From Ferruginibacter sp. (lineage in GTDB: Bacteria > Bacteroidota > Bacteroidia > Chitinophagales > Chitinophagaceae), in assembly GCA_025352525.1 (NCBI GenBank), contig JANXTG010000124.1:1-45620 (forward strand): a DNA stretch of 45,620 nt, read 5' to 3'. Below are positions 1-7,762 of the stretch, piece by piece; the first letter of the stretch is position 1, and every line of letters starts with the position of its first letter. The notes below the pieces were generated by a model, which made no database searches, was not told where the DNA came from, and saw only the letters and a list, made by a program, of their open reading frames with translations. A program made the translations under genes and the position numbers.

Positions 1-33
1 TTGCTGTTGTATTTTTTTTGCAACAAAATTTTT

Positions 34-1584
34 TTAAAAATCTGCCCCATCATTCATGGCTCTTGCAATAGCATAACTGCCTACTTTTTTTCCGCAGACT
101 AATCCGCTGTCGCAATCGCTGCGGTAATGCAGTGCACCATACAATCGTGAAAGAGAAGCCTGCTTAGCCATATCATTATATGCTGTTGCTTTGGCTGGAA
201 TAATATAGCCGAGAATTGTTGAAGCTGCACCGCTAAATGTGGAGTGTCCGCTTGTGTAAGAAGGAAAATTTGGTATGCCTGTCCAGGTCTTTATATCAGG
301 ATTAAACTGTGAAGGACGAGGGTTAAAATATTTATATTTTGTATCCCAGCATACAACAGCGGCATCCATTAAACTCATGTTAAGCAATGCCATATTTCTT
401 GCCCATCTTACTTCGCTAAAACGCTGCTTTACAAAATCTTCAGATGCTATTGCATCCCAATGGCCCGGTGGTGTGTAAGTATTGGCACCATCTGCCCAAA
501 AGTGTACAATTTCTATTCTGTTTCGGTCGTAATTTTTTGCATAATACAACACTTCATCTGCTTCAATTTTAAATTGTACAGAATTAGTAGATGGGGGTGC
601 AGCTGCACTGATATTGGTAACCATCGTTAAAGAATCAAATAAAAATGTTCTCACTTTTCCAAATAATGGTAACATGGGCGGACGTTTTGGAAGGTCCTGG
701 CTTATCCAGGGCATTTCGCCTTTGGCTACAGTTTGCAATTCCATTTGTGCCCAAAGGGTAGCTGTGCCTACTGATGATCCTGCCCTGTCAGTTCTTGCCC
801 TTGCAGTAAATTTTTGTGCCACTGCTCTTCCTAATAATTCACCGGCTTCTACATCGCTGCGTACATTTGCCCCTGCAATAATGCGGTATAATTTATGTTC
901 TTGAGCTTTCTGTAGTATAAAATCCTGATCAGCAGGAAACAATAATTTTAATAATTCTACAGTTACACCCACTACAGCCGCATCTTCAGAAGGATAAGAA
1001 CCCAAATCATTTTGTGGCACCAAGGCTTTTACACCGGCATCAATTTTATAAGGGGCCTGCCGGTTGTACAGTTTTTTATAATAATAACTTGCAATTAATG
1101 CGTCGTATTGCGCCGCCGCAACATATGCATAGGCACGGGCAGCATAAGGAGGATTACTGAAAGGAAAAATAGGATATGCAAAGGGATTTCCAGCACTTGG
1201 AAAAGGATATGTACCATCTGCATTTTGATATGGTGGAATGTTGTGTTTTGCAACAAGCTCTCTCAAAATTTCATTCCACCTCAGTACTGCGCCAGCACTC
1301 CAGTATGAGATAGAATTTTTTTGGCTTTCAGTTAAATTTCTTTGCCATCCTTTTATTTCATTTATCTCCGCAACATAAGCAGGCGCCGTAGTTGCGGCTG
1401 GAGCAGCTACAGGAAATTCTGTAGGCCCGGTTAACAAAACAGGCTTCCATACACCTGCGTTTACATCAGTTTTTAAAGGATCTAAGGCAGTGAATTCTAA
1501 ATTTCGTTCCACAATAGATTTATTGCAGGACTGTAATATAAAAAACAGGAGAAATAAGTTAAGTATTTGTAATAATTTTTTCAT
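34..1584 (-). CDS. Vanadium-dependent haloperoxidase / PAP2-type acid phosphatase lipoprotein (1)
   Basis: This is a 516-aa exported lipoprotein with a hydrophobic N-terminus ending in LQSC at residue 20. The C-terminal third carries the complete vanadate/phosphate-binding signature of the PAP2/haloperoxidase fold: K416-x6-R423-P424, S445-G446-H447, and S479-R480-x5-H486-x3-D490. In that family these residues hold vanadate (haloperoxidases, which oxidise halides with H2O2) or phosphate (acid phosphatases). Sequence alone does not separate the two activities, but the length and the large helical N-terminal part fit vanadium chloro/bromoperoxidase-like proteins better than short PAP2 phosphatases. 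It is the last gene of a minus-strand run that starts with GH65 at 6690, 51 nt downstream of an outer-membrane barrel gene. Fold confidence is high; substrate is unknown. Confidence 0.88.
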   Translation of the reverse strand: MKKLLQILNLFLLFFILQSCNKSIVERNLEFTALDPLKTDVNAGVWKPVLLTGPTEFPVAAPAATTAPAYVAEINEIKGWQRNLTESQKNSISYWSAGAVLRWNEILRELVAKHNIPPYQNADGTYPFPSAGNPFAYPIFPFSNPPYAARAYAYVAAAQYDALIASYYYKKLYNRQAPYKIDAGVKALVPQNDLGSYPSEDAAVVGVTVELLKLLFPADQDFILQKAQEHKLYRIIAGANVRSDVEAGELLGRAVAQKFTARARTDRAGSSVGTATLWAQMELQTVAKGEMPWISQDLPKRPPMLPLFGKVRTFLFDSLTMVTNISAAAPPSTNSVQFKIEADEVLYYAKNYDRNRIEIVHFWADGANTYTPPGHWDAIASEDFVKQRFSEVRWARNMALLNMSLMDAAVVCWDTKYKYFNPRPSQFNPDIKTWTGIPNFPSYTSGHSTFSGAASTILGYIIPAKATAYNDMAKQASLSRLYGALHYRSDCDSGLVCGKKVGSYAIARAMNDGADF

Positions 1585-1635
1585 CGTTGTAATTGAAAAG
1601 TTTGATCTAATATGATTGATAATCTTTTTAAAAAA

Positions 1636-2601
1636 CTAATTCATTGTATTACCATGCAATTTTTTTTCAGCAGTAGCTTTGTGTTTTTTATTAAAATCGA
1701 TTACATAAAATCCCCCAAAATTAAAATGTGTTGCCTGACCTACATTCCTACCCGAAACGGTATAATTTAACCCACCCGTCAAGGCAAGATTACCATCTTT
1801 TTTAACAGTATACTTTCCATTAAATCCTAGAGCAGTGCTGTTCATAGTGTTGCTTAAAAAAGGCATATTATTTTTGCTGATATCAAATCCTCCCTGCGTA
1901 ATCCATTTATTTAAAACAGCTTCAGCAATTAATTTATTATTTCGAAAGCCCGTTCTAATATTAAAGGATGTAGCATTTGGCATACCTACTTCATTGGTAT
2001 AATGCATTTGTGTAGTGTAATAAGATGTACGATCAATTTTTACATTGCTTCTACGTACGTATGTGCCGGATATTGTTGCAAACCAGTTACTGATTTGATA
2101 ATCTAACATTCCTCTGAAAGATAGATTGGTACTATGCATTCCAATAGAAAGCGGTAAATAATCTGCAATATAATCAGTGGTAGGAAATGATAAACCCCCA
2201 ATGGTGTAAACAGAAAAAGTACCGGAACCTACTTCTTTTTTAAAGGGCATATATTTTAGAAACATTGATAAATCCTGCAGCCCTTTCATACTGTGCAGGG
2301 TGCCTGCAGTAGCTTTAGTTTTTATGTAGGGCAGGCTAAATAAAAAATTAAGATTATTTCTTATTCCGTAGTTACCCTGTATCATAAATTCTTTTGTGGA
2401 TACAGTGCCCAGATTTGCATTATTTCTTTTATTTGTTCCTTCCCAATAATTTTTCCAACTGCCGGTGCCATACATTAACCCTGCACAAAATTGTTTTTTG
2501 TTCATCATAATAGCATCAATATCTGTTTGCGCAAAAGATGAATAAAAGGCAAAGGTTAAGGACAGTAAGATGATGATTTGAGTAGTAATTATCTTTTTCA
2601 T
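1636..2601 (-). CDS. Outer-membrane beta-barrel protein, MetA-pathway 'transporter'-like
   Basis: This 321-aa protein has a clear Sec signal peptide (residues 1 to about 24, ending SFAQ). The rest is made of alternating, aromatic-rich amphipathic strands with turns and no hydrophobic helices, as in an outer-membrane barrel. The patterns 'YGIRNNLNFLFSLPY' and the later 'NIRTGFRNNKLIAEAVLNKW' resemble the family annotated as phenol/MetA-pathway degradation 'transporters', a structural rather than functional name. It sits between the two haloperoxidase-like genes, 26 nt from the upstream one and 51 nt from the downstream one, so the three are probably co-transcribed. It could be a porin for a substrate or product of those enzymes (inference). 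The family assignment is tentative. Confidence 0.65.
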   Translation of the reverse strand: MKKIITTQIIILLSLTFAFYSSFAQTDIDAIMMNKKQFCAGLMYGTGSWKNYWEGTNKRNNANLGTVSTKEFMIQGNYGIRNNLNFLFSLPYIKTKATAGTLHSMKGLQDLSMFLKYMPFKKEVGSGTFSVYTIGGLSFPTTDYIADYLPLSIGMHSTNLSFRGMLDYQISNWFATISGTYVRRSNVKIDRTSYYTTQMHYTNEVGMPNATSFNIRTGFRNNKLIAEAVLNKWITQGGFDISKNNMPFLSNTMNSTALGFNGKYTVKKDGNLALTGGLNYTVSGRNVGQATHFNFGGFYVIDFNKKHKATAEKKLHGNTMN

Positions 2602-2627
2602 TTTACTCGTTTTAATTGTTAATAAAA

Positions 2628-3953
2628 TTATAGCTTCATCTTAAGTGATGAAACTACATAGCTTCCGACTTTTTTTCCTGCTTCGGTACTTACAATACAG
2701 GAGTTGTGAAAATGAATGCCACCATAAAACCTGGCCCAGTTATTTTCTTCTGCAGCTGCACGAAAAGATGTGAAATTTCTGCTTGCAATTCCAAATTCTA
2801 ACTCGGATGTATCCTTATAATGAAAGTTATCGCCATAAACACTTGTAAGTGCTTCTGCCGCTGCCGATGAGCAGGTTGAATGTCCACAGGTGTATTCAGG
2901 AAATGGCGGAGTTTGCAAATAGGGTTGCCAGTCAGCATCAAGATATTTATTAATGACCGTTTCAGGCCTCGCAGTATTGTATTTATATTTTGCACCCCAG
3001 CATTGTATAAAAGCTTCAAATAACGCAATGCTTGTTTTAGCAAACGCATATACTGTGGTTGGATAATCTGCTTTTGCAGTTTTAGAGGCAATACCAATCA
3101 CACTCATCCAGTGCCCGGGAGGAGAAAACTTTTTAGTACCATACATTAAATGACCCGATACATTCAATTTAAATGGATTATCATCCCAAAAATCTGCCAT
3201 GTGTTTTTGCTCGGCTGTAAGATTTTCAATGGCAAATTTAGAAGCCATAACCTGCTTGTAAAAAGCACCGGTTGTATCTTTAATATTAAATGGGATTGGT
3301 GGCGGTACTTCAAACTGGTTGCAACTATCCATAACAAGTGTGCGTATTTTACTCCAGTGTGGCTCCATTGCCGAACTGTATGCAGGAGGTGTTGGTACCC
3401 ATCTTCCTTCTATATCATTTACTGTATATCTTTCAGCACTTCGGGTTTGCGCATAGTTATCTTTTTTTGACCATCTTAAAATAGCAGCAGAAACAGTATC
3501 AGAATACTCAATGGAATTATTAAACATATCAGAAGACATGCCATTATCTTTTGCTGTTTTTTTAAGAAAATTTACATAATCGCTCATACTTCCTTCAGGA
3601 AATGTGACTGCTTCACCCAATTTGCAGAAAGATAACAGCGATGCAAATTCATAACTAATTTTTTTGCCTGCTAAGGGTTTTGCAATTGGATTTAACCCAT
3701 GAAGCTGTTTAGCCAAAGACTTGTATTTTGTTGGATAACCGGCAGCTATTACTTCATAAGCCGCAACATTTGCATACAAATAATTTCGTGATGCTACAAT
3801 GGGTGTAAAATTATTTCCCATTACAACTGTATTTAATTCATGAACCGTTTTTGAATACAATATCGGATCGTTAAAAATAGCTTCATAGCTTTTATTTTCT
3901 TTGCAACTACACCATAAAAAAACAGGTATGCAAAAAAGCAATATTTTGTTCAT
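2628..3953 (-). CDS. Vanadium-haloperoxidase/PAP2-like lipoprotein (2), active site altered
   Basis: This 441-aa lipoprotein has a signal peptide ending WCSC (Cys17). The overall plan matches the haloperoxidase-like protein at 34-1584, including a shared 'SPPGHW' stretch (residues 277-282) and the motif K322-x6-R329-P330. Two of the three catalytic signatures deviate: SGH is C356-G357-H358, and SR-x5-H-x3-D is A407-R408-x5-H414-x3-S418. The arginines and both histidines that contact vanadate or phosphate are kept, whereas the Ser and Asp positions around them are not. It may be a paralogue with modified activity or a binding protein. Neighbours are the barrel gene (26 nt downstream) and a small anchored protein (82 nt upstream). 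Confidence 0.82.
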   Translation of the reverse strand: MNKILLFCIPVFLWCSCKENKSYEAIFNDPILYSKTVHELNTVVMGNNFTPIVASRNYLYANVAAYEVIAAGYPTKYKSLAKQLHGLNPIAKPLAGKKISYEFASLLSFCKLGEAVTFPEGSMSDYVNFLKKTAKDNGMSSDMFNNSIEYSDTVSAAILRWSKKDNYAQTRSAERYTVNDIEGRWVPTPPAYSSAMEPHWSKIRTLVMDSCNQFEVPPPIPFNIKDTTGAFYKQVMASKFAIENLTAEQKHMADFWDDNPFKLNVSGHLMYGTKKFSPPGHWMSVIGIASKTAKADYPTTVYAFAKTSIALFEAFIQCWGAKYKYNTARPETVINKYLDADWQPYLQTPPFPEYTCGHSTCSSAAAEALTSVYGDNFHYKDTSELEFGIASRNFTSFRAAAEENNWARFYGGIHFHNSCIVSTEAGKKVGSYVVSSLKMKL

Positions 3954-4035
3954 TGTAAAAATTATTTAGAATACGCATGTACATCTCTTGTATTAAAAAG
4001 AGTAAGCGATTATATGAAAATGTAAGAAAAATTAG

Positions 4036-4593
4036 TTAGGCTAAAGCCCCATCAGGTGGTTGTTTTGGAGATATGAGATGAGCATTTGAAATGCTGACAG
4101 CTTTGGAAGGATAATAATTATTTTCTCCCAATATTATTTCTTTGATACCAATATAATACAAAACATTATCAGCATCAACAACTATTTTTTTAATTGTTAT
4201 GGAAGGTGTTTTTTTTGAATTGTTTTTTGAAGTAAGATCGTTTGCACCTTTGTAAAAATCTGATTTTGCATTTTCATACTCCATCTTTTTAGTGTTTCTT
4301 ATGCACATTAAATGTAGCGTATCGGCTGTAACTTTTCTTTTTACATATTTGTAAATGATTCCATCCATTTTAACTTCACCATCATATCTTTCATAATTTG
4401 CCCAGTTAGTTTGATAGGGTAAATGAAGGGGTATTTTTATTTCAAATAATTCGCTTTCTTTAATGTTTTTTGTATCCAACGAAGCTTCCAGCTGCACGTC
4501 TGCTTTTTGCTGCATGAAAAATACAACAGTACTGTATCCAAACCAGTTGAAACATAAAATGAACAATATTATTGCAGCAGCAAAGCCTTTCAC
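4036..4593 (-). CDS. Small membrane-anchored periplasmic protein, unknown function
   Basis: This 185-aa protein has one N-terminal hydrophobic segment (about residues 4-28) that is either an uncleaved anchor or a signal peptide; the remainder is soluble and mixed alpha/beta with many Lys and Asn. The C-terminus ends 'SPKQPPDGALA'. A Cys in 'HLMCIRN' near residue 95 is the only cysteine outside the membrane segment. I do not recognise the family. Position is the main clue: it lies between GH65 (66 nt upstream) and haloperoxidase-like gene 2 (82 nt downstream) on the same strand, so it probably belongs to the same transcript and acts in the periplasm. Confidence 0.7.
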   Translation of the reverse strand: MKGFAAAIILFILCFNWFGYSTVVFFMQQKADVQLEASLDTKNIKESELFEIKIPLHLPYQTNWANYERYDGEVKMDGIIYKYVKRKVTADTLHLMCIRNTKKMEYENAKSDFYKGANDLTSKNNSKKTPSITIKKIVVDADNVLYYIGIKEIILGENNYYPSKAVSISNAHLISPKQPPDGALA

Positions 4594-4659
4594 AATTTTT
4601 GGTAATTTTTGTCTTTGTAAGATATGTTTTTTTAACTCAATAAGTTGAAATCTTCAGCA

Positions 4660-6690
4660 TCATTTTACAGTAAAAGTTTTGTGCTGCAAACCAATTCCGC
4701 TGATAGTTAAACTTTTCCACTGAGCTGGCAATGAAGATTTTATTTGAACCACTCCACGTGGAGTAATTTCTAACCCTCCAAAACCGAAAAGCACAGTTTG
4801 TAAAAACCCGCCTGCACCTGTAGCAAAATACGGATTGGTACCTCCTGCTGATTCTGATAACACACCGAACGGATTTTTTTTGTTTGGTATATGCGCTTCT
4901 TCAAAGGCTTTAAATGCTTTTACGCTGTTTCCGGCCCTTGCATACAATATGGCAAAAATGGCGTGGGTCATGGCCGGAGAGCCTTCACCAATTCGGCTTT
5001 CATAATATTCCAGGTCCTTCTTTATTTGAGCAGGGTCAGTAATTTCTTTCAATGGGTAAGAAAGTAAATTAACATCCGTCTGTTTAATTTTTTCGCCAAC
5101 ATAAGTTGCATGTTCAGATGTAACACCGTTTGGCAATTTTAAGATCGGAATATTTTTTTCTACATCTGCCCAATCATTATCTGGGTTTACTTGTAAAATA
5201 TTAGCAGCCATTATTGCATATTGCAAATTTGCTTTTGCGGCGGCATTTGTAAATGCATTGTTATCCACGTTTTCAGCCCACTCATCAGCAGCCACCACGT
5301 TTTTAATATCATATTTGCCCGGACCATTTTTTTCAACGCGGCTTACCCAAAAATCTGCACATGCTTTTATTACAGGAAAGCCTTTTTCTTTTAGCCACAT
5401 TGTATCCTGCGTTACAGCAAAATAGTTCCATGCCGCAATGGCCACATCAGCAGTTATATGGTGTTCAAAAGGTCCGCTTAATGCCCATACCGGCGTTTCT
5501 TCATTGCCCGTACCTGCACTTTCCCAAGGATACATTGCGCCTTTGTACCCATGTGCAAATGCATTGTGTTGTGCCTGCTTTAGTCTTTCAAAACGATATT
5601 CTACCATACTTTTTGCCATTTCGGGATGCAACACAACCATTGCAGGGAACATCCATAATTCTGTATCCCAAAAAACATGACCGTTATAACCCAGCCCACT
5701 TAAGCCCATTGGCGATGGACTGTAAGAAGTTCCTTCCCTTACAAAAGAATATAAATGGTACATAGCTGAATGCACATCTCTCTGACTGTTATCATCTCCT
5801 TCAATAATAATATCACTTTTCCAAAGTTCATCCCAGGCAGCATTGTGGAACTGTAACAATTTTTTTGTGCCCTGTAGTTTTGCGTAAATAACATAACGTT
5901 CTGCTTCATTTAACGGATCATCATGTTGCGCTGTAGTAATTGAAGAACCTGCTATTGAAAAATGATAAGTGGATCCGGCAGCTAGTGTTTTCTTAAATTT
6001 AGAAAGATGCATATTATTATCCCACATTTCGTGAATTAACTGTGGCTCATTGCCATGCAATTCATCAAATAAAAAAGTGGTAGAAGATGCAAAAGTTAAT
6101 TTGCCTGTCGGGCTTTTTGCTGTAGATGATAACAAACTTAATTTTGTGTGAGGCCTATCAATTTCATTGTAATAATTCTGTACATCTTTTAGCGCATCCG
6201 GCGCTTCCATTACACTTGCAGGAATAATTTCTATATTTTTTTTTGCAGTTACAGCCACATCAACTAATACAGTGTAGGGTAAGTTTCTTAAAGCATAATA
6301 TGTGTACGATATAGTTGCTTTATCCCTATAGTCAAACGTAGTGGTAATGCTTGCATGTTTCATATCCAATACTTGTTTCATATTTACGGCATCAGGATTG
6401 CCTAAACGGTTGCCATCAATATCCATATTCATATTTACCAGATTAAAACTCTGCAAAAAGTTGCTTACCCGTCCACGGCCATACTGGTCATAAGCACCAT
6501 TTAGTACAACATCTTTACATTTAAAAAGATTAGGAGACGACACAATACCTATCACGCCATTGGCAACGGTAACGCCATAATAATCTTTTGGATCTATTTT
6601 GTCTGCCACTATTTTCCACACATCTGTTTTTTGCGAGAGAGAAATAAAGGAAATAAAAGAAAGGCTTAAAATGCAAAATATTTTTTTCAT
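4660..6690 (-). CDS. Secreted glycoside hydrolase family 65, probable hydrolase (kojibiose-hydrolase-like)
   Basis: This is a 676-aa exported protein; the ATG at 6690 gives a textbook signal peptide ending SLSQ, whereas a TTG three codons upstream only adds LLY. The fold is GH65: an N-terminal beta-sandwich (about 25-260), a helical linker, the (alpha/alpha)6 barrel with the 'FWDTELW' loop (about 340-346), and a C-terminal beta region. The general-acid Glu sits in 'ADEWAENVDNNAFTN' (E470). The loop that binds phosphate in GH65 phosphorylases instead reads 'SESAGG' (E613), a Glu where the characterised Flavobacterium kojibiose hydrolase has its general base. I therefore favour inverting hydrolysis of an alpha-glucoside in the periplasm. 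It is the first gene of a minus-strand run and diverges from the gene at 6809. Confidence 0.85.
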   Translation of the reverse strand: MKKIFCILSLSFISFISLSQKTDVWKIVADKIDPKDYYGVTVANGVIGIVSSPNLFKCKDVVLNGAYDQYGRGRVSNFLQSFNLVNMNMDIDGNRLGNPDAVNMKQVLDMKHASITTTFDYRDKATISYTYYALRNLPYTVLVDVAVTAKKNIEIIPASVMEAPDALKDVQNYYNEIDRPHTKLSLLSSTAKSPTGKLTFASSTTFLFDELHGNEPQLIHEMWDNNMHLSKFKKTLAAGSTYHFSIAGSSITTAQHDDPLNEAERYVIYAKLQGTKKLLQFHNAAWDELWKSDIIIEGDDNSQRDVHSAMYHLYSFVREGTSYSPSPMGLSGLGYNGHVFWDTELWMFPAMVVLHPEMAKSMVEYRFERLKQAQHNAFAHGYKGAMYPWESAGTGNEETPVWALSGPFEHHITADVAIAAWNYFAVTQDTMWLKEKGFPVIKACADFWVSRVEKNGPGKYDIKNVVAADEWAENVDNNAFTNAAAKANLQYAIMAANILQVNPDNDWADVEKNIPILKLPNGVTSEHATYVGEKIKQTDVNLLSYPLKEITDPAQIKKDLEYYESRIGEGSPAMTHAIFAILYARAGNSVKAFKAFEEAHIPNKKNPFGVLSESAGGTNPYFATGAGGFLQTVLFGFGGLEITPRGVVQIKSSLPAQWKSLTISGIGLQHKTFTVK

Positions 6691-6780
6691 GTACAGCAAT
6701 GTTTAGATCATTAAATGTAAATTATTATGACCGGTTTACTCTTTAAAATGACGAATAATTATTAATTTAAAAACTGTTTG

Positions 6781-6797
6781 AAGTACTTTACGTACTT
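6781..6797. promoter_or_regulatory. Inverted repeat upstream of the 6809 gene
   Basis: AAGTAC-TTTAC-GTACTT is a perfect 6-bp inverted repeat ending 11 nt before the ATG at 6809, in the 118-nt divergent spacer shared with GH65. Its position suits an operator or a leader hairpin. There is no direct support for function. Confidence 0.3.
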
Positions 6798-6808
6798 ATT
6801 AATATTTT

Positions 6809-7741
6809 ATGAAAAAAATGTTGCTTCTGCTTTTTATTTTTTTTGCACTTCTTATTGCAGGCTCTTATTTATTTTTTCCTGCTAAAATTCATTTTAAAAA
6901 AACCATGTATGCACAGACATCTCTCAATAGCGCAGTGAGGTTTTTGTTGAATGAAAAAAACTGGCACAGCTGGTGGCCTGAAAGTATAAATAACACAAAT
7001 GACAGTGTTTTTCCTTATAAAAATTTTGAATATGCTGTAAACTGGAAAATGTTTTCAGGAGACAGTATCTTAATTAAATCAAACGGTAGTTTTATACGCT
7101 CATTAATTAATGTAGTTTCCATCAGCAAAGATTCTGTAGGATTTCAATGGGAAGCAGAATTACAGTCTCAAGTAAATATTTTTAACCGGATACGTAATTA
7201 TTACACAAAAAAAAAATTAGAAAATAATGCTGATGTAATTTTAAACGCATTAAAAAACCATTTGGAAAATGATAAAAAGGTATACGGCATAAACATAGAA
7301 CATCGTATGGTAGTAGATACACTGCTTATTTCTACAAAGAAAACATTTGCTGCTTACCCAACAGTGGAGCAAGTATATGAATTGGTAAATGATTTAAAGA
7401 AATACATAATTTCTAATGCTGCTTTGCAAACCAACCCACCTATGCTGCATGTGGTACAGGATAGCAATTTGTTTAAAACCATGGTTGCCATCCCAATAAA
7501 TAAAACTTTTCAAAATAGTGAAAGGTTTATTATTAAGAAAATGGTTGCAGGCAAAATTTTAATTTCAGAAATTAAAGGAGGTTCCGGAAATGCTGAAGCA
7601 GGTATAAAAATATTAGAATCGTATATGGATGATTACCATCTCACATCTCCGGCAATTTCTTTTCAATCGATGGTTACTGACAGGCAGAAAGAAAAAGACA
7701 GCACAAAATGGATAACAAAAATTTATTATCCTATTATGTGA
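6809..7741 (+). CDS. Exported SRPBCC/GyrI-like domain protein
   Basis: This 310-aa protein has an N-terminal hydrophobic segment (about 4-24). The first half has the layout of a polyketide-cyclase-like (SRPBCC) domain, with 'NEKNWHSWWPES' near residue 47. The second half resembles the GyrI/AraC effector-binding small-molecule domain. This two-part architecture is common among uncharacterised Bacteroidota proteins with an N-terminal anchor. It is the only plus-strand gene between two minus-strand blocks and is convergent with the UnbV gene at 7763 (21 nt between stop codons). A run of ten adenines at 7207-7216 lies inside the coding frame. No specific function can be assigned. Confidence 0.6.
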   Translation: MKKMLLLLFIFFALLIAGSYLFFPAKIHFKKTMYAQTSLNSAVRFLLNEKNWHSWWPESINNTNDSVFPYKNFEYAVNWKMFSGDSILIKSNGSFIRSLINVVSISKDSVGFQWEAELQSQVNIFNRIRNYYTKKKLENNADVILNALKNHLENDKKVYGINIEHRMVVDTLLISTKKTFAAYPTVEQVYELVNDLKKYIISNAALQTNPPMLHVVQDSNLFKTMVAIPINKTFQNSERFIIKKMVAGKILISEIKGGSGNAEAGIKILESYMDDYHLTSPAISFQSMVTDRQKEKDSTKWITKIYYPIM

Positions 7742-7762
7742 TTGAATTATTTGCAGATTTTA

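Noticed and set aside
1..33. Possible terminator after the first haloperoxidase-like gene
   Set aside because: TTGTTG/CAACAG pairing is short and imperfect with no proper T-tract, and the window edge cuts the context.
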